64,000 bases of DNA, taken from contig NZ_JBFTXJ020000003.1 of assembly GCF_041379945.2 (NCBI RefSeq), positions 310,001 to 374,000 of the forward strand. Direction: 5' to 3'. Below are positions 51,447 to 62,340 of this stretch, one piece after another. The notes beneath the pieces were generated by a model, which was given only the letters and a program-made list of their open reading frames with translations, had not been told where the DNA came from and did no database searches. The DNA is from Aneurinibacillus sp. REN35 (GTDB lineage: Bacteria > Bacillota > Bacilli > Aneurinibacillales > Aneurinibacillaceae). Position numbers and translations under genes: made by a program. Each line of letters opens with the position of its first letter. Position 1 is the stretch's first letter.

Positions 51447-52967
51447 ATGTTTACCCCATCACTTGCTGAGGCACGCGAACTGGCCTCACGCTATAATTTT
51501 ATTCCCGTTTCGTATTCTTTTTTGGCTGATCAAGCCACCCCCATTCATTTATACCAGAGTGTACGCAGACCGAATTCCTTTCTTTTAGAAAGCGTAGAAG
51601 CTGCAAGTCGATTTGGCCGCTATTCTTTTATTGGTCTTCAACCATTTCTCACATGCCGTGTACAGGATGAGAAGCTTGAGCGCTCTTACCGCTCAGGGCA
51701 AAAAGAGATCGTAGATGGCAACCCGCTCGATGCGCTGCAGGATACGTTGCGTCGTTTTCGAAGCCCGAAGCTTGCCGGTTTTCCTCCATTTACCGGCGGT
51801 GCCGTTGGCATGCTTGGTTATGACACCGTCCGCTTTGTTGAAGAGCTGCCCAAAGCGGCACACGATACACTGCAGGTAGATACGATGCATTTGCTTTTTG
51901 TTGATGAAGTTATTGCTTATGATCATGTGAAGCAGGAAGTTAATGTCATCGTCAGCATCCAAGCTGATGAAGCGATGACAGACGAAGAGTTTGCTTCAGC
52001 ATACGATACAGCCTGCGGACGCATTCGCAAGCGTGTTCGCGAGATTTCCGAGTCGGAAGCGCGGGCGTTTGCTAGGATCGATAACATTCCACAGGAGGGG
52101 GCTCCGCTTGCAGTCACAAGCAATGTGACACGAGATGCATATACGAGCATGGTGGAACGGGCTAAGGAATACATCGCAGCAGGAGATATCTTCCAGGTCG
52201 TATTGTCTCAGCGATTTGCTGTAAATCATACCGCGGACCCGCTGCTTGTGTACAGGATTTTAAGACTCACCAATCCGTCCCCGTATATGTATTATTTTGA
52301 GATTGACGGGGTAACGGTAGCCGGTACATCCCCAGAGCTATTGGTCAAAGTGATTGACGGTACAGCAGAGACGAGACCGATTGCAGGAACGAGGCGTCGA
52401 GGCGTTGACGAGGCAGAAGATGCTGCGTTAACTGCTGAGATGCTTGCCGATGAAAAGGAATGCGCCGAGCATCTAATGCTGCTGGATTTAGGACGCAACG
52501 ATATCGGGAGAGTGGCTCGCTACGGAAGCGTAGAGGTAACGCAGCAGATGGAGGTTGAATACTATTCTCGTGTGATGCATATGGTCTCGCATGTTCGCGG
52601 TACACTCGCTGCAGAGAAAGAACCTTTCGATGCGCTGACCTCCTGCTTCCCGGCAGGAACGCTATCAGGTTCACCAAAGATTAGGGCGATGGAGATTATC
52701 GCCGAACTTGAAGGCGAAGCACGTGGGTTCTATGGAGGTGCTGTCGGGTATTTCAGCTTCGATGGCAATCTCGATTCCTGCATCGTTATTCGCACGATTG
52801 TATTTAAAGATGGAAAAGCATACGTACAGGCGGGCGGCGGCATTGTTGCCGATTCTACGCCGGATGAAGAATATGAAGAGTCAAGAAATAAGGCGCACGC
52901 GATGCTGCACGCGTTGAGCTTAGCTGAGAAAATGACGAGCACAGAGGAGATGAGAGCGCATGTTTAA
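51447..52967 (+). CDS. trpE: Anthranilate synthase component I
   Basis: 506 residues; makes anthranilate from chorismate. FLLESVEAASRFGRYSFIG (Trp-feedback region), DIFQVVLSQRF, GTSPELLVKV, PIAGTRRRG, LLDLGRNDIGRVA, SCFPAGTLSGSPKIRAMEII and AGGGIVADSTPDEEY are present. ATG 51447 follows GAGGTG at 9 bases; GTG 51435 is in frame but lacks spacing. trpG is not in the operon, so the amidotransferase is probably shared with folate synthesis as in Bacillus. Confidence 0.96.
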   Translation: MFTPSLAEARELASRYNFIPVSYSFLADQATPIHLYQSVRRPNSFLLESVEAASRFGRYSFIGLQPFLTCRVQDEKLERSYRSGQKEIVDGNPLDALQDTLRRFRSPKLAGFPPFTGGAVGMLGYDTVRFVEELPKAAHDTLQVDTMHLLFVDEVIAYDHVKQEVNVIVSIQADEAMTDEEFASAYDTACGRIRKRVREISESEARAFARIDNIPQEGAPLAVTSNVTRDAYTSMVERAKEYIAAGDIFQVVLSQRFAVNHTADPLLVYRILRLTNPSPYMYYFEIDGVTVAGTSPELLVKVIDGTAETRPIAGTRRRGVDEAEDAALTAEMLADEKECAEHLMLLDLGRNDIGRVARYGSVEVTQQMEVEYYSRVMHMVSHVRGTLAAEKEPFDALTSCFPAGTLSGSPKIRAMEIIAELEGEARGFYGGAVGYFSFDGNLDSCIVIRTIVFKDGKAYVQAGGGIVADSTPDEEYEESRNKAHAMLHALSLAEKMTSTEEMRAHV

Positions 52968-53985
52968 GCAATTGCTAGAACAGGTGGCACAGGGAGAATC
53001 GCTTGCACGAGAAGAAGCACGTGAGGCGATGCGGCTAATTATGGAAGGGGAAGCGCAGCCCATTCAGATCGCAGGTTTTCTAACGGCATTGCGCATGAAG
53101 GGCGAGACCGTTGACGAAATCATCGGGTTTGTAGAGACGATGCGTGAGAAAGCGATGAGTCTTAATACGAACGGCGCGGGGCTGCTTGATACGTGCGGTA
53201 CGGGTGGTGACGGCGGCGTTACTTTTAATATCTCAACAGCGGCGGCGCTGGTGGCGGCTGCCGGTGGTGCACGAGTCGCCAAGCACGGCAATCGGGCCGT
53301 TTCTAGCAAAAGCGGCAGTGCGGACGTATTAGAAGCACTTGGGGTTACAATTACGACTACACCGGAGTCAGCGGTTCGCTGCCTTGAAGAAACCAATCTT
53401 TGCTTCCTATTCGCGCCGCAGTATCATCAGGCAATGAAGCATGCAGTAGAGCCTAGGAGGCAGTTGGGCTTTCGGACGGTATTCAATCTGCTCGGCCCGC
53501 TGACTAACCCGGCGCGGGCAGATCGGCAACTGCTTGGCATCTACGATAAGAATCTCGGTTCGAAAGTAGCCGAAGTGCTCAGTGAGATGGGGGTAAAGCG
53601 CGCTCTTGTGGTGGCGGGAGCTGATGGACTGGATGAGATTAGCATTAGTGCTCCGACACACATTGTTGAAGTAGACCACGGAACGATTACTTCGTATACG
53701 GTTCACCCTGAAATGTTTGGATTATCTTCTTATCCGCTTGCGGCTGTGGCGGGCGGCGATGCGAGGAAGAATGCCGATATTGTGAATCGTATATTGGACG
53801 GTGAGCGGGGTGCTTATCGCGATATTGTCGTATTGAATGCTGCTGCTGCCTTTTATGTAACGGATCAGGCTGCTTCGATTGCGGATGGTGTACGGTATGT
53901 AGAAGAACTTTTGGATACGGGAGAAGCCAAACAAAAGCTTGAACAGTTGGTGAAGGTAACGGGAGGAATGAGCCATGCTTCGTAA
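52960..53985 (+). CDS. trpD: Anthranilate phosphoribosyltransferase
   Basis: 341 residues. LLDTCGTGGDGGVTFNIST is the PRPP site, KHGNRAVSSKSGSADVLEALG and GFRTVFNLLGPLTNPA are the anthranilate contacts. Overlaps trpE by 8 bases and trpC by 11, indicating coupled translation. Confidence 0.97.
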   Translation: MFKQLLEQVAQGESLAREEAREAMRLIMEGEAQPIQIAGFLTALRMKGETVDEIIGFVETMREKAMSLNTNGAGLLDTCGTGGDGGVTFNISTAAALVAAAGGARVAKHGNRAVSSKSGSADVLEALGVTITTTPESAVRCLEETNLCFLFAPQYHQAMKHAVEPRRQLGFRTVFNLLGPLTNPARADRQLLGIYDKNLGSKVAEVLSEMGVKRALVVAGADGLDEISISAPTHIVEVDHGTITSYTVHPEMFGLSSYPLAAVAGGDARKNADIVNRILDGERGAYRDIVVLNAAAAFYVTDQAASIADGVRYVEELLDTGEAKQKLEQLVKVTGGMSHAS

Positions 53986-54787
53986 TATTGTCGCACAAAA
54001 GAAAAAAGAAGTGGAGCAGTTATATACGCGCACATCGATTGCTGAATTGGAGCACTGCATTGCCACGCTTCCTCCCTGTCGTTCCCTTGCGAAGCGTTTT
54101 GCGGAGCGGAGCCGTACGGTCGGAGTTATCGCAGAGGTGAAGAAAGCATCGCCTTCGCGCGGCTTGATTCGTGAGCCATTCGATCCCTTGAGCATTGCGC
54201 GGGATTATGAAGCAGCAGATGTGGAGGGCATGTCTGTATTAACGGATGAGACATTTTTTCAAGGAAGCATAGAATACTTACGTCAGATTAGGGATGCTAT
54301 GCAAAAGCCGATTCCTTTGCTGCGCAAAGATTTTATCATTGACCCGCGGCAGCTCTATGAAGCACGTGCGTATGGAGCCGATGTCGTACTCCTGATTGCG
54401 GCCATCCTTGACCGACGGCAGCTGCATGCATTGGCAGAGGAGGCACGTGCATTGGGGCTTGAGACGCTGGTAGAGGTGCATACAGCCGAAGAGCTTACGG
54501 ATGTGCTTGATACGATCACACCGGATTTGCTAGGTGTTAACAACCGGGATTTGAAAACATTCCAAACATCGCTTGAGACAACTTTTGCGCTGCTTGATGA
54601 TCTGCCTGATTCTTTCGTGACGATTAGCGAGTCCGGCATTCACTCGTCAGAACAAGTCAATCAATTGGCGCAAGCTGGAGTAGATGGCATACTGGTCGGC
54701 GAGCATTTTATGCGTCAGGCAGACATCGAGCAGGCCGTGTATGATTTGGTCGGTTCCACAAGACATGTGATGGAGGAGTCGCGCTGA
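53975..54787 (+). CDS. trpC: Indole-3-glycerol phosphate synthase
   Basis: 270 residues, TIM barrel. VIAEVKKASPSRGLIRE (catalytic Lys), LTDETFFQGS, LLRKDFIIDPRQLYEARAYGADVVLL in parts, LLGVNNRDLKTF and ISESGIHS. GGAGG before ATG 53975. Confidence 0.97.
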   Translation: MLRNIVAQKKKEVEQLYTRTSIAELEHCIATLPPCRSLAKRFAERSRTVGVIAEVKKASPSRGLIREPFDPLSIARDYEAADVEGMSVLTDETFFQGSIEYLRQIRDAMQKPIPLLRKDFIIDPRQLYEARAYGADVVLLIAAILDRRQLHALAEEARALGLETLVEVHTAEELTDVLDTITPDLLGVNNRDLKTFQTSLETTFALLDDLPDSFVTISESGIHSSEQVNQLAQAGVDGILVGEHFMRQADIEQAVYDLVGSTRHVMEESR

Positions 54788-55461
54788 TGCGGCCGATCCT
54801 TAAAATCTGCGGCATTACAGAGATAGCTACGCTTGAAGAAATGGATGAGGCGAATCTTCCCATCGATCAAGTGGGCTTTGTATTCGCAGCGAGCCGTCGA
54901 AAGGTTAATTTTGAGCAGTGGAGGGAGCTTGCTTCTTATGTGCCGCAGACAGCGCGTGCCGCCGGGGTATTTGTTAATCCTTCGCTCGCAGCGCTGCATG
55001 CCGCATTTGAAGCGGCACCGCTTGCTGTTGTACAACTGCACGGCGAAGAAGACCCTGCCTTTTGTAAAGAGATTCGACGCACGTTTGGTTGTCAGGTAAC
55101 GAAAACATTCAGCATCCGCGAACAAGACACAGAGCTTCTGTCCACAGCGCTTGCAGCGTACGCTGGGTGCATTGATTATGTATTGCTAGATACAGCCGTT
55201 GGCACACAGCTTGGCGGTACAGGCAAGGCATTTGCATGGGAGCGTATAACCCCGTACCAGAAATGGAGCAGAGCACAGGGCGTTCCGCTGCTTGTCGCGG
55301 GTGGTGTGCATGCGAACAACGTAGGTGAATTATTGGAAAAGCATAGACCCGATGGCGTTGATATTTCAAGCGGAGCAGAAACGGACGGGCATAAGGATAT
55401 AAACAAAATACGCACAATTATCGAGAGGATGAGCGAGTATGAGCAGAGCACAGTTGAGTAG
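54787..55461 (+). CDS. trpF: Phosphoribosylanthranilate isomerase
   Basis: 224 residues, TIM barrel. [13 protein letters not shown] with the catalytic Cys, [44 protein letters not shown] and [14 protein letters not shown]. It starts on the trpC stop and overlaps the trpB start by 23 bases. Its last codons are part of the GAG cluster noted at trpB. Confidence 0.96.
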   Translation: MRPILKICGITEIATLEEMDEANLPIDQVGFVFAASRRKVNFEQWRELASYVPQTARAAGVFVNPSLAALHAAFEAAPLAVVQLHGEEDPAFCKEIRRTFGCQVTKTFSIREQDTELLSTALAAYAGCIDYVLLDTAVGTQLGGTGKAFAWERITPYQKWSRAQGVPLLVAGGVHANNVGELLEKHRPDGVDISSGAETDGHKDINKIRTIIERMSEYEQSTVE

Positions 55462-55467
55462 AGAGAG
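55423..55467 (+). promoter_or_regulatory. GAG/UAG triplet cluster over the trpB start (candidate second TRAP site)
   Basis: Triplets begin at 55423, 55431, 55435, 55441, 55446, 55456, 55461 and 55465 (a UAG at 55459 overlaps one), eight to nine in 45 bases. They span the trpB ribosome site, start codon and first nine codons, and include the trpF stop. They might be coincidental coding of Glu, Ser and Arg. Confidence 0.4.
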
Positions 55468-56644
55468 TAAAGGAAGATTCGGACCATTCGGCGGACGGTA
55501 TGTACCAGAAACGCTGGTTAATGCACTTGATGAGCTGGAGGAGGCATATGAGCAGGCATTGCAGGATGAAGCTTTCAAGGCAGAGCTTGCGGATTTACTT
55601 ACGCAGTATTCCGGGCGTCCTACACCGTTGTATTATGCAGAGCGGCTGACGGAAAAGTTGGGTGGAGCACGCATTTATTTAAAGCGGGAAGATTTAAATC
55701 ATACGGGTGCGCACAAAATCAATAATGCAATTGCCCAAGGGTTGTTGGCAAAGCGGATGGGTAAGCAGGAGATTATTGCTGAAACAGGTGCAGGACAGCA
55801 CGGCGTGGCAGCGGCTACTGTAGCAGCGCGTCTCGGTCTGCAGTGCAAAGTGTATATGGGCGAAGAAGACATGAAACGCCAGAAGCTGAATGTATTCCGA
55901 ATGGAGTTGCTTGGTGCGGAAGTCGTACCGGTATATTCCGGTACGCGGACGCTTAAAGACGCCACCAGCGAAGCGATCCGCACATGGGTCAGTGAGGTGG
56001 ATACCACATTTTATATGATTGGTTCTGTAGTAGGACCGCATCCATATCCAAAAATGGTGCGAGACTTCCAGCGTATTATCGGCGATGAGACCAGAGCACA
56101 AATTCTAAAAAGTGAGACGCGTCTCCCTGATTATGTCGTCGCCTGTGTGGGGGGCGGAAGCAATGCGATGGGAATGTTCTACCCATTTCTCAATGATACG
56201 GATGTCTCGCTGATCGGTGTAGAAGCGGCAGGCTACGGTATAGAGACCGATAAGCATGCTGCTACCATTACAAAAGGTACGCGCGGTGTCATTCATGGTA
56301 CGATGACGTACCTTCTGCAGGATGAATTCGGCCAGATCATCGAACCCCATTCCATCTCGGCCGGATTGGATTATCCGGGGATCGGACCGGAACATGCGCA
56401 CCTGCATAACAGCGGACGTGCTGCTTATCATGCGGTAACGGATGCGGAGGCGCTCGAGGCGCTGCGCCTTTTGTGCAGAGAAGAGGGAATCATTCCGGCG
56501 TTAGAGAGTGCACATGCGATTGCGGAAACGATAAAGCTTGCTCCCACGCTTGCACAAGATAAGGTTATTGTCGTTTGTTTATCGGGTCGCGGAGATAAAG
56601 ACGTCACGCAGATTTACGAACGGGAAGGGGGCGCTCAGGCATGA
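55439..56644 (+). CDS. trpB: Tryptophan synthase beta chain
   Basis: 401 residues. [30 protein letters not shown] (PLP Lys), [29 protein letters not shown] (PLP phosphate), and [16 protein letters not shown] are all standard. ATG 55439 is within the trpF reading frame; AGAGG at 55424-55428 is its site. Confidence 0.97.
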   Translation: MSRAQLSRESKGRFGPFGGRYVPETLVNALDELEEAYEQALQDEAFKAELADLLTQYSGRPTPLYYAERLTEKLGGARIYLKREDLNHTGAHKINNAIAQGLLAKRMGKQEIIAETGAGQHGVAAATVAARLGLQCKVYMGEEDMKRQKLNVFRMELLGAEVVPVYSGTRTLKDATSEAIRTWVSEVDTTFYMIGSVVGPHPYPKMVRDFQRIIGDETRAQILKSETRLPDYVVACVGGGSNAMGMFYPFLNDTDVSLIGVEAAGYGIETDKHAATITKGTRGVIHGTMTYLLQDEFGQIIEPHSISAGLDYPGIGPEHAHLHNSGRAAYHAVTDAEALEALRLLCREEGIIPALESAHAIAETIKLAPTLAQDKVIVVCLSGRGDKDVTQIYEREGGAQA

Positions 56645-57462
56645 TTGAGACAAAAACAGGTACAGAGCGTATTGCAGAGGCGTTTGTTCATGGAGAACAG
56701 GCATTTATTCCATTCATTACAGCCGGATACCCAACGCCTGATGTGACGGTAGGAATTGCTCTAGCTTTGCAGGAAGCAGGAGCAGCGATTATCGAATTGG
56801 GGGTTCCATATTCGGACCCGTTAGCTGATGGCCCGACGATTCAGCGGGCATCGGCGCAGGCATTATCGCATGGTGTTACCATCGAGCGGACGCTTGTGCT
56901 TGCAGCGCAGATGCGTCAGGCAGGGCTTACGATACCGCTAATCCTGTTTACGTACATGAATCCGGTGCTGCAATATGGACCGGACCGGATTTTTAAACGA
57001 ATGGAAGAAGCGGGAGTAGACGGCATTCTAATCCCAGACTTGCCAATGGAGGAAGCAGATGAGATTGACGCATTGGCTGAAGCATATGCTCGGCCGCTTA
57101 TCTCGCTTGTCGCTCCTACATCTGAGCAGCGGGTAGGCATGATCGCATCGCAAGCGAAAGGCTTCCTCTACTGCGTTTCTTCACTGGGGGTTACCGGTGT
57201 ACGTTCATCGCTTGATACAGGGGTGACTGCTTTCTTATCACAGGTGAGAGCGCATGCGTCTGTTCCTGTTGCCGTAGGATTTGGAATTTCTAGCGCCGAG
57301 CAGGCACAGCTTGTCGCTCCTCATAGTGACGGTTTTATTGTCGGCAGCGCCTTGATTGAGAAAATACGGGAAGCGGAACCGTATTTATTGGATGAGCTGA
57401 AGCAGGAGGAAGGATTTGATATAGTAAAAAAATTTGTACAACAGTTGCAATCTGGGGTATGA
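56641..57462 (+). CDS. trpA: Tryptophan synthase alpha chain
   Basis: 273 residues, TIM barrel. [33 protein letters not shown] (catalytic Glu and Asp), [28 protein letters not shown] and [14 protein letters not shown] overlap with trpB. Confidence 0.97.
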   Translation: MIETKTGTERIAEAFVHGEQAFIPFITAGYPTPDVTVGIALALQEAGAAIIELGVPYSDPLADGPTIQRASAQALSHGVTIERTLVLAAQMRQAGLTIPLILFTYMNPVLQYGPDRIFKRMEEAGVDGILIPDLPMEEADEIDALAEAYARPLISLVAPTSEQRVGMIASQAKGFLYCVSSLGVTGVRSSLDTGVTAFLSQVRAHASVPVAVGFGISSAEQAQLVAPHSDGFIVGSALIEKIREAEPYLLDELKQEEGFDIVKKFVQQLQSGV

Positions 57463-57501
57463 TGAATGAAAAACAGTGAAAAATACAAGAGGTGAGAGAG
57501 A

Positions 57502-58581
57502 ATGATTCCGAAAACCCGGATTGTGAACTTGCCTGTATATGAACCAGGCAAACCGATTGAAGATGTAAAGCGAGAGTTAGGGCTAACCGAGGTCATTAAG
57601 CTTGCATCTAACGAAAATCCTTTTGGCAGCTCGCCAAAAGTAAAGGAAGCAATCATTGCAGAGTTGGATCTGCTGCCGATCTATCCGGACGGTGCATGCT
57701 TGGAGTTGCGTAGTGCAGTGGCATCGTTCCTTACTGTAGAGGAGCAGAGTCTTATCTTTGGTAATGGTTCTGATGAGATTGTTATGCTTATCGCCCGTGC
57801 GTATCTTGAAGCCGGTGTGAATACGATCATGGCAGCGCCGACATTCTCCGTCTATAAAACAAATGCGGTTATTGAAGGGGCGGAAGTAATTGAAGTGCCT
57901 TGCATCAATGGAGCGCATGATTTAGATGCGATGGCTGCGCGTATCAATGAACAGACTCGTGTAGTCTGGGTGTGCAATCCTAATAACCCCACAGGGCTCA
58001 TGATCGAAGAAGAGGAACTTGTCAGCTTCCTGGAACGAGTGCCGGAGCATGTACTGGTTGTGCTTGATGAAGCGTATGTAGAATATGTAAAAAGCACAAG
58101 CTTCCCCAAATCAATTGATTTGCTTGCTACCTACAAAAATATCATTGTGCTACGCACATTTTCAAAGATTTATGGTATTGCGGCGCTGCGTGTAGGATAC
58201 GGGATAGCATCGCCAGAGATTGTCGATAAATTAAACCGTGTTCGTGAGCCGTTTAATGTTAATCATCTTGCCCAGAAGGCAGCGGTAGCTGCTCTTTCGG
58301 ATCAAGAGTTTGTTTCTAGATGCCGCACTGCAAATGCGGAAGGGCTGGCGCAAGTATATGCGGAGTTGGATGCGCTTGGTGTCCCTTATTATCCTTCGGA
58401 GACGAATTTCGTATATATGATGCCAGAGAGAGCTTCGAAAGAGTTATTCGAGGAGATGCTGAGGCAGGGCGTGATTATTCGCGCGTTCCCGCAGGCGATC
58501 CGCGTAACGATCGGAAGCAGGGAACAGAACGAGAAAATGCTGGCCGCGCTAAAATCAGTCTTAGCTCCTGCAAGACAATAA
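57502..58581 (+). CDS. hisC: Histidinol-phosphate (aromatic) aminotransferase
   Basis: 359-residue PLP enzyme. KLASNENPFGSSPKVKEAI, FGNGSDEI, VCNPNNPTG, VVLDEAYVEY, and RTFSKIYGIAALRVGYG with the PLP lysine. In Bacillus HisC transaminates histidinol phosphate and also prephenate-derived oxo-acids, which explains its place between trpA and tyrA. AGAGGTGAGAG before ATG 57502. A weak stem (AACATC/GATGTT) with T-run follows. Confidence 0.95.
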   Translation: MIPKTRIVNLPVYEPGKPIEDVKRELGLTEVIKLASNENPFGSSPKVKEAIIAELDLLPIYPDGACLELRSAVASFLTVEEQSLIFGNGSDEIVMLIARAYLEAGVNTIMAAPTFSVYKTNAVIEGAEVIEVPCINGAHDLDAMAARINEQTRVVWVCNPNNPTGLMIEEEELVSFLERVPEHVLVVLDEAYVEYVKSTSFPKSIDLLATYKNIIVLRTFSKIYGIAALRVGYGIASPEIVDKLNRVREPFNVNHLAQKAAVAALSDQEFVSRCRTANAEGLAQVYAELDALGVPYYPSETNFVYMMPERASKELFEEMLRQGVIIRAFPQAIRVTIGSREQNEKMLAALKSVLAPARQ

Positions 58582-58645
58582 GAACATCTATCGGATGTTT
58601 GCTTTTGCGGCCTTTTTTTAAGAGAGTGGAGGAGAAGGCAGAGGC

Positions 58646-59749
58646 ATGATGGAGATTGCGATTTTGGGAGTAGGGCTTATCGGCGGTTCGCTGGCCCTTT
58701 CCCTAAAAAAAAATGAAGATGTACATATCACCGGATTTGATGTGGTAGAAGACAATTTACGCATGGCTCACTCACTTGGCGTTATCGATAAGGGAACGAC
58801 CCATCTGGCCGAAGCGGTAGCGCAGGCTGACTATATTTTTCTATGTGCTCCTGTAGGTAAGCTACAGGAGTTGATTTCATTTTTGCGCTACACGCCGCTC
58901 AAGCAGGGAGCCGTTATTTCCGATACCGGCAGCACCAAGGTGTCCGTTATGGATCATTCGCATGGCTTTGCGCGTCAGGGTGTGTATTTCATTGGAGGAC
59001 ATCCAATGGCGGGGTCGCATAAATCAGGCGTAGAAGCATCGAATGATCGTTTGTTTGAAAATGCGTACTATGTGCTGACACCTGCTGTCGATACACCGCA
59101 GCAGGTGGTGGAAAACCTGCAAGCCCTGCTGGCACCGACGCATGCAAAGGTAATCATTATGAATGCACAGAAACATGATGAAGTGGTGGGGGCGATTAGT
59201 CATTTTCCTCATATTATCGCCTCGGCCCTTGTCAATCAGGTTGCCGCTTACAATAGCGAGGATGAGATGAACTGGTATCGCAGTCTCGCTGCAGGTGGTT
59301 TTCGTGACATTACACGCATCGCTTCCAGCAATCCGGGGATGTGGCGAGATATTTTATTGAATAATCGACCGGTGATGAAGCAGCTTGCAGAAGATTGGAA
59401 GCTGGTCTTAGACCGGATTTCTGATTTGATTGAGCGGGCAGACGGCAAGGGGATTGAACAGTTTTTCGCGGAAGCGCGTATTTTCCGGGACGGATTGCCG
59501 GAGAAGAAAAAGGGTGCGCTGCAGCCATATTTTGATTTGTATGTGGACGTTCCGGACGAACCTGGTGTGATTGGTCGAATTACGACGTTGCTGGGTGAGG
59601 AGAGTATCAGCATTACGAATATACGTATTTTAGAGACAAGAGAAGACATTCTAGGGGTGCTGCGTATTTCATTTCGCAGCCATGAAGACATGGAGGAAGC
59701 CAGCCGTATCTTAGAGAGTAGGGGATACGGAGTATATGATCGGGAATAG
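58646..59749 (+). CDS. tyrA: Prephenate dehydrogenase with ACT domain
   Basis: 367 residues. [15 protein letters not shown] is the NAD site, [26 protein letters not shown] and [15 protein letters not shown] follow. The last 75 residues ([21 protein letters not shown]) are an ACT domain, suggesting feedback by tyrosine. ATG 58646 or 58649. Overlaps nothing; aroA follows after 16 bases. Confidence 0.96.
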   Translation: MMEIAILGVGLIGGSLALSLKKNEDVHITGFDVVEDNLRMAHSLGVIDKGTTHLAEAVAQADYIFLCAPVGKLQELISFLRYTPLKQGAVISDTGSTKVSVMDHSHGFARQGVYFIGGHPMAGSHKSGVEASNDRLFENAYYVLTPAVDTPQQVVENLQALLAPTHAKVIIMNAQKHDEVVGAISHFPHIIASALVNQVAAYNSEDEMNWYRSLAAGGFRDITRIASSNPGMWRDILLNNRPVMKQLAEDWKLVLDRISDLIERADGKGIEQFFAEARIFRDGLPEKKKGALQPYFDLYVDVPDEPGVIGRITTLLGEESISITNIRILETREDILGVLRISFRSHEDMEEASRILESRGYGVYDRE

Positions 59750-59765
59750 GGGGGGCGAATGTACA

Positions 59766-61049
59766 ATGACGACTATTCAAGGCGTCCAGCGGATTAACGG
59801 GACGATTACGGTTCCAGGTGATAAATCGATATCACATCGGGCTGTGATGTTCAGCGCACTGGCGGAAGGAACGACAACAATCGAAGGGTTTCTTCCAGGA
59901 GCCGATTGCTTAAGCACTATCTCATGCTTCCGCAAGCTGGGGATTGTAATTGAGCAGGAGGGTGATAGGGTACGGGTAGAAGGCAAAGGATGGTACGGGC
60001 TTAAAGAGCCATCTGATATTCTTGATATTGGAAATTCTGGTACAACCATCCGCCTGATCATGGGGATTCTTGCAACCCAACCTTTTCACAGTGTACTCAT
60101 AGGCGATGAATCTATCGCGCGCCGTCCGATGAAGCGGGTAACCGATCCGCTGCGCCAGATGGGTGCAGATATTGCTGGGCGGCAGAATGGAGAATATACA
60201 CCTCTTTCCGTGCGAGGAGGTACGCTTAGAGGAATGGAATATCATTCTCCGGTAAGCAGCGCTCAAATTAAATCGGCTGTGCTTTTAGCAGGGCTTGGAT
60301 CTGTAGGAGAAACGACCGTATATGAGCCTGAGTTATCGCGCGATCATACAGAGCGCATGCTGCGTTCCTTTGGAGTACAGGTGGAATCGTTTGCGGGCGG
60401 TGTGCGTGTACAAGGAGGACAGCGCCTTGTATCTCCAGGCCATATTCGTGTGCCGGGTGATATCTCTTCGGCTGCTTTTCCTCTGGTAGCCGCTGCGGTC
60501 ATTCCAGAGAGCCATATCATTGTACAAAACGTAGGACTTAATCCTTCTCGTTCAGGTATTATCGATGTGCTTAAGGAGATGGGCGCGGATGTTGTGCTGC
60601 ATAATGAGCGGGAAGAGGGCGGGGAGCCGGTTGCTGATATCGAAATAACCTATGCACCGCTCAAGGGTATAGAGATCAGTGGTGCCATCATCCCGCGCTT
60701 GATTGATGAAATCCCGATTATCGCTGTGCTTGCTACGCAGGCGGAAGGGATTACAGTTATTAAAGATGCAGCGGAGCTTAAGGTGAAGGAGACCAACCGC
60801 ATCGATACTGTAGTGGCAGAACTGCGGAAGATGGGGGCACGCATTGAACCGACGGATGATGGTATGGTGATCTATGGGAAGTCTGCGCTAGTTGGTGCGG
60901 TATGCGACAGTCACGGAGACCATCGCATTGGTATGGCAGCCGCCGTCGCAGGTCTTGCCGCTGCTGGAGAGACAATGATAGTGAATGCGGAATCGATCAA
61001 TGTATCTTTCCCGGGTTTCTTTTCAACGTTACAAGAAATTAGTAGATAA
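59766..61049 (+). CDS. aroA: EPSP synthase (3-phosphoshikimate 1-carboxyvinyltransferase)
   Basis: 427 residues. [20 protein letters not shown] (phosphoshikimate Lys), [15 protein letters not shown] (with Gly-Asn-Ser-Gly-Thr), [16 protein letters not shown], DRxA-type [10 protein letters not shown], and [18 protein letters not shown]. The PEP loop reads GNSGTT, where class I enzymes usually have GNAGT(A), so this is the Gram-positive class II form, as expected. ATG 59766 with GGGGGGGCG upstream. Called aroE in B. subtilis. End of the supraoperon. Confidence 0.96.
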   Translation: MTTIQGVQRINGTITVPGDKSISHRAVMFSALAEGTTTIEGFLPGADCLSTISCFRKLGIVIEQEGDRVRVEGKGWYGLKEPSDILDIGNSGTTIRLIMGILATQPFHSVLIGDESIARRPMKRVTDPLRQMGADIAGRQNGEYTPLSVRGGTLRGMEYHSPVSSAQIKSAVLLAGLGSVGETTVYEPELSRDHTERMLRSFGVQVESFAGGVRVQGGQRLVSPGHIRVPGDISSAAFPLVAAAVIPESHIIVQNVGLNPSRSGIIDVLKEMGADVVLHNEREEGGEPVADIEITYAPLKGIEISGAIIPRLIDEIPIIAVLATQAEGITVIKDAAELKVKETNRIDTVVAELRKMGARIEPTDDGMVIYGKSALVGAVCDSHGDHRIGMAAAVAGLAAAGETMIVNAESINVSFPGFFSTLQEISR

Positions 61050-61167
61050 AGTGTTAAAAAAATAAAATAAGTCAGATAAATGGGTTGACTTTTACTAGAG
61101 AAATCATATAATTAGAATCATAGTATGGTTTCTCTCCACTCCTATCCATATATGGGAAATTCCCATG

Positions 61168-61203
61168 CCGCTTTGCGCTACGTGCCGAAGCGGATTTTTT
61201 TTT
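61168..61203 (+). terminator. Terminator of the aromatic supraoperon
   Basis: CCGCTT/AAGCGG stem (61168-61173 with 61188-61193), then nine T. A smaller inverted repeat (ATGGGAA/TTCCCAT) lies just before. No gene is seen from 61050 to 61389. Confidence 0.65.
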
Positions 61204-61237
61204 GTGTAGAGATTCTATTAAATCATATGAAAATATA

Positions 61238-61277
61238 AAAACCCCGAAGTGGTGCATGTAATCATTTCGGGGTTTTC
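61238..61277. terminator. Second, bidirectional terminator
   Basis: 11-bp perfect stem AAAACCCCGAA/TTCGGGGTTTT (61238-61248, 61266-61276), A- and T-flanked. It can stop the aro transcript and the opposing Spo0E-like transcript. Confidence 0.85.
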
Positions 61278-61389
61278 GCGTGAAAATAATAGGGTCCAAG
61301 AATGAAAAGAAAAGTCTGAGCGCTCAGTCTGTACCATCACATCTCTCCCTGGTTTTATATATTTTTCTCTGTATATACAATCGTTGCTG

Positions 61390-61572
61390 TTAACAGTGTA
61401 CTTTTTGACGGCAAGACATACGGTGTTTCATCACTGCGTTGATTAAATGATCGACTTCCTTGCTGGCTGCGAGCACCTTCTCATCACGTAAATTCTTGTT
61501 AGCCTGTATATAAAGAGTGTGCATCGAGTGCCGTTTTTCCCGGATTAACTGAATTAATCTTGTTTCCTCCAC
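61390..61572 (-). CDS. Spo0E-like aspartyl-phosphate phosphatase
   Basis: 60 residues, two helices, with the Spo0E-family motif ASKEVDHLINAVM (Ser37, Asp41; SxxxDxxI type). Such proteins dephosphorylate Spo0A~P and delay sporulation. GTG 61572 lies 6-7 bases after AAGGAGGGG on the minus strand. A hairpin at 61595-61621 lies upstream in its leader. Confidence 0.85.
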   Translation of the reverse strand: MEETRLIQLIREKRHSMHTLYIQANKNLRDEKVLAASKEVDHLINAVMKHRMSCRQKVHC

Positions 61573-61829
61573 GGACTACCCCTCCTTACCCAGTCATCTG
61601 ATGAGTTTTTTGACTCAGATGCTTTTCGTATTCAGTCACATCTATCATTGTAGTACCTCACAGTATTCTAGAAAAGCCCTAATCAATCGACAAATTATAA
61701 CAGGAAAATTTCTGGACATGTTTTTTTCGACGCTGCATATGTATGGGAATAAGACAGGCACTTGTTTTTTCTTTAAATTTTCGCAGAGAGAAGAAGAATG
61801 TGCAGCAAATCTGTGAGGGGAGGGCGGGC

Positions 61830-62339
61830 ATGCTTCTACGGTATGGAGTATTGTCACTTATTGCCGTTGCCGTTCTAGTCATAGTGAAAATCTGGTTGTT
61901 TCCTTACCTATTACATCGTTTATTTCCTGAAAGTGATACGGGCGCGCTTGTATATGAAATGCTGGTGCTTTCCCTTGGTGGTGTGACCCTTGTGCTGTAC
62001 ATGTTTTTAGGACATTACGGAAAATATCGGGCGTATTTGTCACGCCGTGCACAGATGGGGGTTGTTTTGTTTTTGCAGGCCCCCTTTTTTCTGCATGGAT
62101 GGCTAAAAATGCAGGAGATAGCGCCGCAGAAGTATACGCTTCTGTATTCTTTTGCAGAAGGATGGTGCTCCCTGCTTGCTGAGCCTATTCGCCTACTTTT
62201 TTTTGTATACCCATGGACAGATGCGATTGCTGTGCTCGCCAGTTTTACACTTGTACTGCTGGGGAGATTCATTCGGAGTGAAGAGACAGCATTTTTTTAT
62301 TTTATTCCAGAAAGGAAACAAACGGATGGAGGGCGATAG
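61830..62339 (+). CDS. Polytopic membrane protein of unknown family
   Basis: 169 residues with four to five TM helices (LRYGVLSLIAVAVLVIVKIW; MLVLSLGGVTLVLYMFLG; TDAIAVLASFTLVLLGRFI). ATG 61830 lies 6 bases after GGGGAGGG; the longer frame upstream has no site. Its stop is immediately followed by the amidohydrolase-like gene, so the two form one unit. I do not recognise it. Confidence 0.65.
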   Translation: MLLRYGVLSLIAVAVLVIVKIWLFPYLLHRLFPESDTGALVYEMLVLSLGGVTLVLYMFLGHYGKYRAYLSRRAQMGVVLFLQAPFFLHGWLKMQEIAPQKYTLLYSFAEGWCSLLAEPIRLLFFVYPWTDAIAVLASFTLVLLGRFIRSEETAFFYFIPERKQTDGGR

Positions 62340-62340
62340 G

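Noticed and set aside
58582-58645. Terminator between hisC and tyrA
   Set aside because: Only a 6-bp stem separated from the T-run; probably no more than a weak pause within the supraoperon.
59248-59766. 172-residue antisense frame in tyrA
   Set aside because: Covers the conserved C-terminal and ACT coding region; no ribosome site.
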